From: an uncultured Verrucomicrobia subdivision 3 bacterium
GTDB taxonomy: Bacteria > Verrucomicrobiota > Verrucomicrobiia > Limisphaerales > UBA8199
DNA length: 47,218 nt
Assembly: GCA_903912925.1 (NCBI GenBank)
Contig: CAIWJG010000362.1
Span: forward strand, 1-47,218
Direction: 5' to 3'
The notes beneath the pieces were generated by a model. That model ran no database searches and had not been told where the DNA came from. It saw nothing but the letters and a program-made list of their open reading frames with translations. Position numbers and translations under genes: made by a program. This document shows positions 9,154 through 17,597 of this stretch, piece after piece (position 1 is the first letter of the stretch; every line of letters begins with the position of its first letter).

Positions 9154-9751
9154 AGTTGAAGATCTCGCCCGCCTCGTTCATCCCAACAGCCGACTGAGGC
9201 GGGGACTTGAGCTGCTCCAGGACTGCGTCGCCGGTCGCTTGCCAGAGGTTCTGAACCAAATCTCGACCCTGCCACCGGGAGAGACTAGCCGGGTTTCGAT
9301 CGAGGGCGATGCTCTCTACCTCCTCATCCAATGTTACAAACCGCGGACGCGCGAGCAGGGGCGGTTCGAGGCGCACGAACGTCACACCGATTTGCAGTTT
9401 GTATGGAGTGGTCGCGAGTGTATTGAAGTCTGCGACTTGCGGTTACGGCAAACTTTGCCATCCTATGACAGCCAGGGGAATTTCTATTCTCCGATGGGGG
9501 ATGAAGCGCACTCCCGCCTGCTATTGCACGCCGGGGAGGTGGCGGTGTTATTGCCATCAGACGCGCATGCCCCCTGCTTGCGCGTCGAAGGAGAGACGGA
9601 GGAGTTGGTGCGCAAAATCGTGGTCAAGATCCGGGACGCCCATTCGGTGGAGGGTTCCGAGACGGGACATTCCCTGCCAGCAGGCGCGGCCGGGTCCTCG
9701 CGAGCCTTTGTGACAGCAACATCGAGCCAGAACAGTGGAGCTGACCGATGA
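9137..9751 (+). CDS. YhcH/YjgK/YiaL family protein (sugar-acid anomerase-like)
   Basis: This is a cytoplasmic cupin-like protein of the YhcH/YjgK/YiaL family; E. coli YhcH (NanQ) is a sialic-acid anomerase. Recognisable features are the K-P-R-T-R-E-Q-G-R-F-E-A-H-E-R-H-T-D-L-Q-type block with clustered His/Glu metal ligands, and the later P-S-D-A-H-A-P-C-L block. The family is usually ~150 residues. This one has a ~40-residue Ser/Ala/Gly-rich tail of no obvious function. ATG 9137 is chosen because aaagg lies eight bases upstream; it overlaps the preceding gene by 17 bases. The stop overlaps the symporter start (ATGA), so the two are translationally coupled. A role in handling the imported sugar or sugar acid is inferred from context. 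Confidence 0.85.
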   Translation: MSMLGRVEDLARLVHPNSRLRRGLELLQDCVAGRLPEVLNQISTLPPGETSRVSIEGDALYLLIQCYKPRTREQGRFEAHERHTDLQFVWSGRECIEVCDLRLRQTLPSYDSQGNFYSPMGDEAHSRLLLHAGEVAVLLPSDAHAPCLRVEGETEELVRKIVVKIRDAHSVEGSETGHSLPAGAAGSSRAFVTATSSQNSGADR

Positions 9752-11331
9752 TGTCACTCCGCTGGCTCGATCTGTTCGTCATCGCGCTCTACTTTGCGGG
9801 CGTGGCTTGGATCGGTTTCCGATTCTCGCGGCGGCAGACCACGACCGAGGCTTACTTCGTTGCGAGCCGTTCCATTCCGCACTGGGCGATGGGCCTTTCC
9901 ATCTTCGCGACCCTCATCAGCAGCATCACGTTCATCGCGTATCCCGGCGCCGCCTATAAAGAGAACTGGAATCTACTCGTCCCCGGTTTTATGGCGTTGG
10001 GAGTGTTGCTTGTGGTCGGCACAACGTTGATCGCGTTCTTCCGCCATGCCGTCGGGATGAGCGCTTATGAATACTTCGAAAGGCGGTTTGGCTACGGCGC
10101 GCGGGCCTACAGCGCGCTGGCGTTCACCGCGGGACACTTTTCCAAGATGGGTTTCGTGCTTTTCACCATCACCACGGCCATCTGCGGCATGACCGGCTGG
10201 GACAAATACCAGGTCATCGTCGGCGTCGGTTTCGTGACGGTTTTCTTCACGCTCATCGGCGGGTTGGAGGCGGTGATCTGGACGGAGGTGCTGCAAGGCA
10301 TCGTGAAGCTCGCGGGCGTCGTGGTGGTCATCGGCGTGCTGCTCGCCATCATGCCGGGCGGTCCGGGCGCGGCGTTTCATTTGGCGGCGGGAAAACATAA
10401 ATTCAGCCTGGGCTGTTTTGACTTCAACCTCGCGCAGAACGGAAATTTCTGGGTGATGCTGCTCTACGGTTCTTTCTGGTATCTGCAAAAGTACGCCGCC
10501 GACCAGACACTCGTGCAGCGTTATCTTGTGGCGAAGAACGACCGCGACGCGCTCAAAGGCACGGCGTTCGGCGCGGTGTTGTGCGTGCCGGCATGGACAG
10601 CCTTCATGCTCGTCGGCACGCTGCTCTGGGCCTATTACCAGCTCTCTGGCGAGGTGCTTCCGCCTCACTTGTTCGACGACAAAGGCAAAGTCATCGCTGA
10701 CCGCGTGTTTCCGTTCTTCCTCACGACAAAGATTCCTGCCGGACTCGCCGGCATCTTCATGGCCGCGCTGATGTCCGCCGCGATGTCCACGATGGCATCC
10801 GACCTCAACTGCCTGTCCGTCGTGGGCGTGGAAGACTATTATCGCAAGCTACGCCCAAACTCGACCGACCAGGAGCGCCTGCTGCTGGGGAAATTCATCG
10901 TCGGCATTTGCGGCGCGATTGCCGTTGGCATCGGCGCGCTCATTGCGTGGCGGGGCGAAAGTGCGCTGAAACTTTACTACGCCGCCACGGCGATTCTGTC
11001 CGCCGGCCTGGCGGGAATGTTCCTGCTCGCGTTCCTCAACCGCCGCGCAAACAAGCAGGGACTCTGGATTGGTATCGTCGCCGCACTCTTGTTCACTGCG
11101 TGGGCAGTGTTGTCCAGTCCGGTCACGAAAGGTTCGAAGATCATCCTGGATTTGCACGATTACAACTATACCTGGCCGAGTGTGATGATTGGCGTGGGCG
11201 CGCACGTCATCGTGCTGGTCGTCGGCTGGCTCGCCAGCTATGGCTTCCCCGCGCCGGAACAAGCCACGCGCAGCATGACGCTGTGGGGCTGGCTTGAGAA
11301 ACGGAAGACACTTTCGCCGCATACAAAATGA
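9748..11331 (+). CDS. SSS-family sodium:solute symporter
   Basis: This inner-membrane symporter of the SSS (SGLT-like) family has about 13-14 hydrophobic segments over 527 residues, the usual family length. Visible features are an early helix followed by S-R-R-Q-T-T-T-E-A-Y-F-V-A-S-R-S (the typical post-TM1 loop), S-I-F-A-T-L-I-S-S-I-T-F in TM2, and A-D-Q-T-L-V-Q-R-Y in the middle. SSS members import sugars, sialic acid, uronates or organic acids with Na+. The neighbouring YhcH, aldolase, PdxA-like and DUF1537 genes point to a sugar acid or keto sugar. ATG codons at 9748 and 9751 are both possible. The stop overlaps the next start (ATGA at 11328). Confidence 0.9.
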   Translation: MMSLRWLDLFVIALYFAGVAWIGFRFSRRQTTTEAYFVASRSIPHWAMGLSIFATLISSITFIAYPGAAYKENWNLLVPGFMALGVLLVVGTTLIAFFRHAVGMSAYEYFERRFGYGARAYSALAFTAGHFSKMGFVLFTITTAICGMTGWDKYQVIVGVGFVTVFFTLIGGLEAVIWTEVLQGIVKLAGVVVVIGVLLAIMPGGPGAAFHLAAGKHKFSLGCFDFNLAQNGNFWVMLLYGSFWYLQKYAADQTLVQRYLVAKNDRDALKGTAFGAVLCVPAWTAFMLVGTLLWAYYQLSGEVLPPHLFDDKGKVIADRVFPFFLTTKIPAGLAGIFMAALMSAAMSTMASDLNCLSVVGVEDYYRKLRPNSTDQERLLLGKFIVGICGAIAVGIGALIAWRGESALKLYYAATAILSAGLAGMFLLAFLNRRANKQGLWIGIVAALLFTAWAVLSSPVTKGSKIILDLHDYNYTWPSVMIGVGAHVIVLVVGWLASYGFPAPEQATRSMTLWGWLEKRKTLSPHTK

Positions 11332-12473
11332 ATATTGTTAACCTGCTTCAACCGCCGCGCATTGTAATCGGCGACGGCTGCGCGCCGCAATGCGCCGAGT
11401 TTTTCACCCAACGCGGCGTCCGCCGCGTGCTGCTCGTTTCCAGCACGCCCGTGCTGCCCACGCTCGGCGGCGTGCTCGAAGCCTTACAGAAAGCGAACCT
11501 AGCCATCGTGCAAGCCCCGCCGGTGGACCGCGAGCCGACCCGCGCCATGTTCGAGCTGATGCTCACCCTCGCGCGCCAGGAAAAGATCCAAGCCGTCCTT
11601 GGCATCGGCGGTGGCAGCGCGATTGACGTCGCCAAGCTTATCGCCGCGCTCACTAATGGCCAGCAATCTGTGCGGGAAGTTTTCGGCATCAATCTGCTCG
11701 CCGGCCGCCTGTTGCGGCTCGTCTGTCTGCCGACGACCGCCGGCACCGGCGCGGAAGTCTCGCCCAACGCGATACTCCTCGATGAAGCCGACGAATTGAA
11801 AAAGGGCGTCGTCAGCCCGTATCTCGTGCCGGACGCGGTGTTCATAGATCCGCGGCTCACGCTCACCGTTCCGCCCGCCGTCACGGCGGCAACGGGACTC
11901 GACGCGCTCACGCATTGCATCGAAGCCTACGCCAACAAATTCGCGCATCCGGTGGTGGACGTTTATGCGCTGCAAGGCATCCGGCTCATTGCCGCGAATC
12001 TCCCGCGCGCCGTCCGCAATGGACAAGACATTGAGGCTCGCAGCGCGCTGGCGCTCGGCAGTTTCTATGGCGGGCTTTGCCTCGGCCCGGTGAACACCGG
12101 TGCCGTTCATGCACTCTCGTACCCGCTCGGCGGACGTTTTCATGTTGCGCATGGCGTCGCCAACTCGCTGTTGTTGCCGCACGTTATTCGCTTCAACGCG
12201 CCTGCCGCCGCGGAGCGTTACGCGGAAGTTGCCCTTGCCCTGGGCGTGCGACCTGGCGCGAATGCCGCCGCCACTGCCGAACGTGGTGTGGAATTTCTCG
12301 CGCAACTCTCCCGCGACTGCGGAGTGCCGCAAACGCTTTCGGAACTCAAGATTCCGCGCGACGCCATCCCGTCCCTGGCCCAAGCCGCCCTGCAAGTGCA
12401 AAGGCTTTTGAAAAACAACCTCCGGCCCGTAACCGAACCTGATGCCGTGGCGATTTATGAAGCCGCCTTTTGA
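11328..12473 (+). CDS. Iron-containing alcohol dehydrogenase family protein
   Basis: This is a group III (Fe-dependent) NAD(P)-linked dehydrogenase. Residues G-I-G-G-G-S-A-I-D-V-A-K form the dinucleotide-binding loop, followed by P-T-T-A-G-T-G-A-E-V-S-P. The metal ligands are visible as D-A-L-T-H (Asp and His), H-A-L-S-Y-P-L-G and H-V-A-H-G. Length (381) is standard. The start overlaps the symporter stop by four bases. In an acid-sugar catabolic operon it most likely oxidises or reduces a hydroxy-acid or short aldehyde. It might substitute for the decayed hydroxyacid dehydrogenases flanking the module, but that is inference. Confidence 0.9.
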   Translation: MNIVNLLQPPRIVIGDGCAPQCAEFFTQRGVRRVLLVSSTPVLPTLGGVLEALQKANLAIVQAPPVDREPTRAMFELMLTLARQEKIQAVLGIGGGSAIDVAKLIAALTNGQQSVREVFGINLLAGRLLRLVCLPTTAGTGAEVSPNAILLDEADELKKGVVSPYLVPDAVFIDPRLTLTVPPAVTAATGLDALTHCIEAYANKFAHPVVDVYALQGIRLIAANLPRAVRNGQDIEARSALALGSFYGGLCLGPVNTGAVHALSYPLGGRFHVAHGVANSLLLPHVIRFNAPAAAERYAEVALALGVRPGANAAATAERGVEFLAQLSRDCGVPQTLSELKIPRDAIPSLAQAALQVQRLLKNNLRPVTEPDAVAIYEAAF

Positions 12474-12492
12474 TCAACCAAAGCATCCAACA

Positions 12493-13401
12493 ATGAACCA
12501 ATCTATGAAACATGGTGGGGTCGTCGTGCCGCTCGTTACTCCGGCAACCGCCAGTGGCGAACTGGATTTACCGGCCTTCGACTGCCTTGTCGAATCCCAA
12601 ATTGCCGCCGGCGTACAAGGCCTGCTCATCCTCGGCACCACGGGCGAAGGTCCCTGCGTGCCGCGGGCGCTTCGGCGGCCCTTGGTCGAGCGTGCCGTCG
12701 CCACCGCCCGCAAGCGCATTCGGATCTACGCGAACGTGGCGGACAATGCCCTCACCGATGCGGTGGCCAGCATGGATGATTACTTCCAGGCGGGAGCGGA
12801 TGCCGTCGCCGTGCTGTCGCCGTTCTATTATCCGGCTCAACCGGGTGAATTGACCGCCTGGTTTCGCGCGCTGCTCGACGCGGCTGGCGGACCGGTGGTG
12901 ATCTACAACATCCCGGCCACCACCCACCTTTCCATTCCGTTGGAAGTCATCGGCGCGCTGGCGGATCACCCACGGCTCGTGGGCCTCAAGGATTCCGAAA
13001 ACGATCCCAAGCGCCATGAGGAATTGCTCCGGCGCTTCGGGGGACGATCGGATTTCTCCATCTTTATCGGCGTCGGTGCGCTCATGGCGCAAGGCTTGAA
13101 GTCGGGCGCGGACGGCATTGTGCCGAGCGTGGGCAATCTGATTCCCAAAGACTGCCAGGAACAAGTCGAAGCCGCACGTCGCCAAGACTGGGCGGCGGTG
13201 GATGCCAGCGCCGTGCGCCAGGCCGAAGTCGCGGCAGTATATCAAAAGGGCCGCACCCTCGCGCAATCGCTCGCCGCGCTGAAAGGGTTGTTGCATCATC
13301 GCGGACTCTGTTCACCGCATGTCTTTCCGCCGTTGTTGCCGATGTCGTGGGCTGAACTCGATACTTTGGACGGTGAACTGGCAAAATTGAAGTTGCCATG
13401 A
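12493..13401 (+). CDS. DapA/NanA-family class I aldolase
   Basis: This is a TIM-barrel Schiff-base aldolase of the DHDPS/N-acetylneuraminate lyase superfamily. Visible features are G-T-T-G-E-G (the family's pyruvate-carboxylate loop), Y-N-I-P with the catalytic Tyr, and V-G-L-K-D-S with the Schiff-base Lys. Length ~302 aa is typical. The gene lies among sugar-acid genes rather than lysine genes, so a 2-keto-3-deoxy sugar acid aldolase or sialic-acid lyase-like role is more likely than lysine biosynthesis. ATG 12493 is preferred, because the longer frame from 12442 would run through the preceding gene; ATG 12505 is also possible. It ends in an ATGA overlap with the PdxA-like gene. Confidence 0.88.
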   Translation: MNQSMKHGGVVVPLVTPATASGELDLPAFDCLVESQIAAGVQGLLILGTTGEGPCVPRALRRPLVERAVATARKRIRIYANVADNALTDAVASMDDYFQAGADAVAVLSPFYYPAQPGELTAWFRALLDAAGGPVVIYNIPATTHLSIPLEVIGALADHPRLVGLKDSENDPKRHEELLRRFGGRSDFSIFIGVGALMAQGLKSGADGIVPSVGNLIPKDCQEQVEAARRQDWAAVDASAVRQAEVAAVYQKGRTLAQSLAALKGLLHHRGLCSPHVFPPLLPMSWAELDTLDGELAKLKLP

Positions 13402-14417
13402 GCCATAGACCGATTCTCGGCCTCACGATGGGCGATCCGGCGGGCATTGGTCCGGAAATCTGCTTGCGCGCGTTGCGTGAACCTTCCGTGCTTGCGGCGT
13501 CCGTACCGGTGCTGTTCGGGGATGCCGGTCTGTTGCGTCGCCTGGCGAAAACGGGCTTCCCCGCGAATCTTGCGCGCGTGGTGTCGCTCGCGGAGTTCAA
13601 TGCCTCCGCCGCGCCGACGACACCGGTAGTCGTGGATTGCGCCGCCCTGGACACGGACCACATCGAGCCCGGCAAGGTTTCCGCCACCTGCGGCAAGGCG
13701 GCTTACATCTACATCGAGCATTCCATCCGCGCGGCGCTTGCGAAGCAGATTGACGGCGTCGTCACCGGGCCGATTCACAAGGAAGCCTTGCGTCTCTCAG
13801 GCGTGAATTATCCCGGACACACGGAGATCTTCACCGCGCTCACCGGCGCGAAGCGCAGTTGCATGATGCTCTACTCGGACAAAATCACGGTGAGCATGGT
13901 CACCACGCATGTGGGCTACCACGAGGTGCCGGGCAAACTGTCCGTCGCACGCGTGCTGGATGTCATCGAACTCACCGCCGAAGCGATGGGTTGGATGTTG
14001 CGCCGCCAGCCACGCATCGGGGTGTGCGGCTTGAATCCGCATGCCGGCGAGCACGGTTTGTTCGGCCGAGGCGAGGAGGAAGAGTTCGTTGGGCCCGCCG
14101 TCGCCGAGGCGAAGCAGCGCGGCATTGACGCAACCGGGCCGCTCGTGCCGGATGCGGCGTTCACCGCTGAAGGGCGCAGGCAGTTCGACGCTTTCATCTG
14201 CCTGTATCACGACCAGGGACACATTCCGTTCAAGATGCTGGCGTTCAACACGGGCGTTAACACCACGCTCGGGTTGCCCATCATTCGCACCTCAGTGGAT
14301 CACGGCACAGCGTTTGACATCGCGTGGCAAGGCAAGGCCGATCCGACGAGTCTATACTCCGCCATCCACATCGCCGCCAAACTTGCGGCCGGGCGAACCA
14401 CAAGCGAGATTCCATGA
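13398..14417 (+). CDS. PdxA2-like 4-phospho-hydroxyacid dehydrogenase
   Basis: This belongs to the 4-hydroxythreonine-4-phosphate dehydrogenase family. Signatures are M-G-D-P-A-G-I-G-P-E-I near the N-terminus, N-Y-P-G-H-T-E, G-L-N-P-H-A-G-E, the metal/substrate block Y-H-D-Q-G-H-I-P-F-K, and R-T-S-V-D-H-G-T-A-F-D-I. Next to a DUF1537 kinase, this family (PdxA2) is known to oxidise and decarboxylate tetronate 4-phosphates to dihydroxyacetone phosphate. That is a better fit here than vitamin B6 synthesis. Cytoplasmic. The gene is translationally coupled at both ends (ATGA at 13398 and at 14414). Confidence 0.9.
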   Translation: MSHRPILGLTMGDPAGIGPEICLRALREPSVLAASVPVLFGDAGLLRRLAKTGFPANLARVVSLAEFNASAAPTTPVVVDCAALDTDHIEPGKVSATCGKAAYIYIEHSIRAALAKQIDGVVTGPIHKEALRLSGVNYPGHTEIFTALTGAKRSCMMLYSDKITVSMVTTHVGYHEVPGKLSVARVLDVIELTAEAMGWMLRRQPRIGVCGLNPHAGEHGLFGRGEEEEFVGPAVAEAKQRGIDATGPLVPDAAFTAEGRRQFDAFICLYHDQGHIPFKMLAFNTGVNTTLGLPIIRTSVDHGTAFDIAWQGKADPTSLYSAIHIAAKLAAGRTTSEIP

Positions 14418-15553
14418 TCGGCGTCATCGCAGACGATTTGACCGGGGCGGCGGAAATCGGTGCGGTGGGGTTGCGCCACGGCTTGTGCGCGGAGGTTGTT
14501 ATCGCGGGCGATCAGGGTGGCGACGCGGACCTCATCTGCGTGGACACCGATTCGCGTTCCTGCGATCCGGTTGAAGCCGGCCAGCGCGCCACCAAAGCCG
14601 CTCTTATGTTGCACAAGTCGGGCGCGGAATGGATCTACAAGAAGACGGATTCCGTCCTGCGCGGCAACGTGACAACGGAGATTGAAGCCATTGTCACAAA
14701 ACTCGGCTTGTCCGGCGCGCTGCTTGTGCCGGCCAATCCTTCACTTGGACGGACGGTGGTGAATGGTCAGTACTTCGTGCGCGGCCAGTTGATTCACCAA
14801 ACCGAGTTTGCCCAGGACCCGAAGCACCCGCGCCTGTCTCCTAACGTGCTGGAGTTGCTCGACAAACCATCGGCGCTGCCGCTTTCTGTCGGCAAGTCCT
14901 CCGGGGCTTTGCCAGCAAGCGGTATCATCATCGGTGAAGTGGCGAGTGCGGAAGATGTCCGCATGTGGGCTTGGCTACGGAACAAACAGTGGCTCATGGC
15001 GGGCGGCGCAGAGTTTTTTGGCGCGCTGTTGAAGCCGGGAGCACCAATTCCCCAAAGCAGTGTTTCACACGGCAAGGAAATGTTTGTTTGCGGTAGCGCG
15101 AGCGAAGGCACTCAGAAATTCGTGACCGACCAGGCGCAGCGCGGTGTGCCCGTTTTTGCGTTACCCGATAAACTGGCGATGGTTGGCGCTTTTGACTCGA
15201 CGGAAGTTTGCGCCCTTGCGGCCAGCGTGGTCTCTGCTTTGCAGGCAAAACCGCGCGTGATTCTCCACGTCGGATTGCGACAGGTGAGGGATGTTTCGCT
15301 GGCCGAGATGCTGGCAGCGCATCTGGTCCGTGTGGCTGAAGCGGTGCTGCGGATCGCCGATATGGAGCATGTTTTCGCCGAAGGTGGAGCGACCGCCGTG
15401 GGGTTGGCGCGGTGTATGGGCTGGAGACGACTGGCTGTGAAGTCTGAACTCGCGTCCGGAGTGGTGACGTTGTCGGTGGTCGGTTGCGGTGGGTGGCTGC
15501 TGACCATCAAGCCGGGGAGTTACCGGTGGCCGGAGAGCCTGATCACGAGATGA
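14414..15553 (+). CDS. DUF1537 four-carbon acid-sugar kinase (DtnK/OtnK-like)
   Basis: This is a cytoplasmic ATP-dependent kinase of the DUF1537 family, which phosphorylates D-threonate, D-erythronate or oxo-tetronates at C4. The N-terminal substrate domain starts I-A-D-D-L-T-G-A-A-E. It continues with D-T-D-S-R, Y-K-K-T-D-S-V-L-R-G-N and P-A-N-P-S-L-G-R-T-V. The C-terminal nucleotide domain carries E-G-G-A-T-A-V-G-L-A-R. ATG 14414 is chosen because it overlaps the PdxA stop (ATGA), giving 379 residues; the frame also runs upstream inside PdxA. Slightly short for the family (~420). With the PdxA2-like enzyme it would convert a tetronate to a triose phosphate and CO2. Confidence 0.88.
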   Translation: MIGVIADDLTGAAEIGAVGLRHGLCAEVVIAGDQGGDADLICVDTDSRSCDPVEAGQRATKAALMLHKSGAEWIYKKTDSVLRGNVTTEIEAIVTKLGLSGALLVPANPSLGRTVVNGQYFVRGQLIHQTEFAQDPKHPRLSPNVLELLDKPSALPLSVGKSSGALPASGIIIGEVASAEDVRMWAWLRNKQWLMAGGAEFFGALLKPGAPIPQSSVSHGKEMFVCGSASEGTQKFVTDQAQRGVPVFALPDKLAMVGAFDSTEVCALAASVVSALQAKPRVILHVGLRQVRDVSLAEMLAAHLVRVAEAVLRIADMEHVFAEGGATAVGLARCMGWRRLAVKSELASGVVTLSVVGCGGWLLTIKPGSYRWPESLITR

Positions 15554-15592
15554 AGGGATTATGAAGCCATCCACACACGACCAGGAAACATG

Positions 15593-16050
15593 ACCGGACC
15601 GGCAACGCATCGGAGTTATCGGCCTCGGCTTGATCGGCACCGCGCTTACTGAGCGTTTGCCCGAAGATGAAACTGATCACCAATCTGGTACTGGGCTTGA
15701 AGCGCGCGGCGCTCGCGGAAGGTTTGGCGTTGCGCCGGCAGCGGCGTTGGAAGTCATGGCCGGGAGCATGGCTTACTCATGTGCGATGGATGCAAAAGGT
15801 CGCAACATGATCGAGCACGATTTCACGGTGCAGGCGCGGCTCTCGCAGCACTTGAAGGATGTGAGGATGATGTTGCAGGCGGTCGGCGAGGCGGGGCTGC
15901 TCTTGCCGCTCGCCGATACGCACCGGCGCCTGATGGAGCAGGCGGAGGCGCCGGTCTGGGCGGCCTGGACAACAGCGCCATCATCGAAGTCCTGCGCCGA
16001 ACAACCCAAACACAGCATGGTACAAGTAAAAACACCCCATGACCGCGTAA
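15593..16050 (+). pseudogene. Decayed 3-hydroxyisobutyrate/threonate dehydrogenase-like gene
   Basis: The pieces of a beta-hydroxyacid dehydrogenase occur in order but in different frames. They are R-I-G-V-I-G-L-G-L-I-G-T-A-L-T-E-R-L at ~15605-15660, K-L-I-T-N-L-V-L-G-L (the catalytic Lys region) at ~15670-15735, then M-I-E-H-D-F-T-V-Q-A-R-L-S-Q-H-L-K-D-V (the C-terminal domain), and finally G-G-L-D-N-S-A-I-I-E-V-L-R-R after another shift near 15950. About 130 residues between the first two pieces are missing. One large deletion plus at least two frameshifts make it non-functional. It sits directly after the DUF1537 kinase, where an LtnD-type dehydrogenase often lies in tetronate operons. Confidence 0.8.
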
Positions 16051-16091
16051 GGTTAGCTCCCCAAGAATATGATGAGCAGTAGCCGCCACCC

Positions 16092-17597
16092 ATGAACCAA
16101 ACCCGAGCGCCATTGTTTTCCCTCGTTTGCGCGCTGTTTTGCCTGCCGCCACTTGCCGGTGCACAGGACCAGTCGCCGCTATCAGCTCCCAGACAGGGCG
16201 CCAGACCGACGGTTGCCTCCTGGAAGCTTTTGTTTTCTGGCAACCAGGACATCTCGGATACTTGGGGTAAATTGCATTTTGGCGTGACGCCGGTGCGGCT
16301 GATTCGCGAGTGCGGGCACCCCGCGTTCACCGTTGTTGGCTGCTTTCCGCTTCCCGATGGCACATGGGAAGTATTCGGCCAGCAGTTGACGGAGTTCGGC
16401 CGGGGGAAGGAATCCTTCGAGGAAACCAACTCCTGGAAACTGGTCCGCGCTACCACGCGCGATGGCGTGAAGTTCGAGAATCAGGAAACCGTCCTCGATC
16501 AACCTCCGGCCACGTGGACCGACCACTGTGGGATCGCGTATAATCCGGAAGCTGGGGAATACCTGCTGTTGAAGTTCAAGTTGGACTCGCAGGGTTTCGC
16601 CTACACGGCGTTCTTCAGTTCCGATGGTAAGGAATGGCAGCAACATCCCGGCAACCCGCTGTTCTACGAAGGCGACGCGCTGAGCCTGTTCTGGAGTCCG
16701 GTGTTGAAACGGTTCGTGTGTGTCAGCAAGAGCCTCCAGCCGTATCGCAAACACATCCGGGATCATGGTGGGCCCACGGACTCGCTGGGCGACGATTCGC
16801 TGCGTGACCGGCGCGTGTTGATGATTCGTTCGAGCCCCGATGGCCGCCGCTGGCAGCCATCTGTCTCGATGCCCGATGTCTGGAACCGGCATGGAACAAA
16901 GGGGAGCGTCCCGGACGCATTCCTCACGGTGCCCGATGCCGAGGATCCGCCGGACCTCGAGTTCTACAGCGGCAACGCCTTCTGGTACTACGACCGTGCC
17001 TACATGACCGTGCTCAACTACGCGGCCAGCCCGCTAAAGCTTGGGAAACATGGGCCATCGCTGGACAACGAATGGTGGACGAGCCCGGACGGCCTGCGCT
17101 GGGACCGTCCCGCGCGGGGCATCAATGCACTGGAAGTGTCCCAACCCCTCCGTCGGGATCGCATCGAGGGCCCGCCCATGGTCATCAACGGCATGATCCT
17201 GTTCCCGCGAGGCAACCTGCTCCTGGGCCTGCCGGAGGACCGCATCAGCTTCGTCAGCGCCCGCGCCAACGGCGAGTTCTCGACAAAGTCGTTCAAGATG
17301 CCCGCAGCGGACCTGTTCCTGAACGCCGCGACACCCGCCCCCGGGAGGACCTTGGAAGGTCAGTCCTATTTTGCGAGCGGCCAGGCCTACGTAATGGTCG
17401 CAGTGCAAGATGAGAAGGGGAGCGTCATTCCGGGCTTCGAGGCAGAGAGATGCGTCATCCGCAACGAGGACCGGCGGGACATTCTCCTGAAATGGGAGGA
17501 TGTCTCCGCGCGCGAGCTCGCTGGGAAAGGCGTCCGACTCCGATTCTTCCTGCGAAGTGCCAACATTTACGCCGTCACTGCCGGTAACAATCTATGA
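16092..17597 (+). CDS. Secreted five-bladed beta-propeller (GH43/GH32-like) protein
   Basis: The signal peptide is residues 1-24 (cleavage after P-L-A-G-A). The body resembles the GH43/GH32-like propellers common in Planctomycetota and Verrucomicrobiota. Repeated S-S-D-G-K-E-W and S-P-D-G-L-R-W/S-P-D-G-R-R-W segments mark blade turns, and W-T-D-H-C-G-I-A-Y-N-P, N-A-F-W-Y-Y-D and I-E-G-P-P-M-V lie on the axis. The last ~60 residues (G-F-E-A-E-R-C-V-I ... V-R-L-R-F-F-L-R-S-A-N-I-Y-A-V) form the beta-strand C-terminal module usual in this group. The protein probably hydrolyses or binds a sugar side chain outside the cytoplasm. Specificity is unknown. Its stop overlaps the next start (ATGA at 17594). 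Confidence 0.72.
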   Translation: MNQTRAPLFSLVCALFCLPPLAGAQDQSPLSAPRQGARPTVASWKLLFSGNQDISDTWGKLHFGVTPVRLIRECGHPAFTVVGCFPLPDGTWEVFGQQLTEFGRGKESFEETNSWKLVRATTRDGVKFENQETVLDQPPATWTDHCGIAYNPEAGEYLLLKFKLDSQGFAYTAFFSSDGKEWQQHPGNPLFYEGDALSLFWSPVLKRFVCVSKSLQPYRKHIRDHGGPTDSLGDDSLRDRRVLMIRSSPDGRRWQPSVSMPDVWNRHGTKGSVPDAFLTVPDAEDPPDLEFYSGNAFWYYDRAYMTVLNYAASPLKLGKHGPSLDNEWWTSPDGLRWDRPARGINALEVSQPLRRDRIEGPPMVINGMILFPRGNLLLGLPEDRISFVSARANGEFSTKSFKMPAADLFLNAATPAPGRTLEGQSYFASGQAYVMVAVQDEKGSVIPGFEAERCVIRNEDRRDILLKWEDVSARELAGKGVRLRFFLRSANIYAVTAGNNL

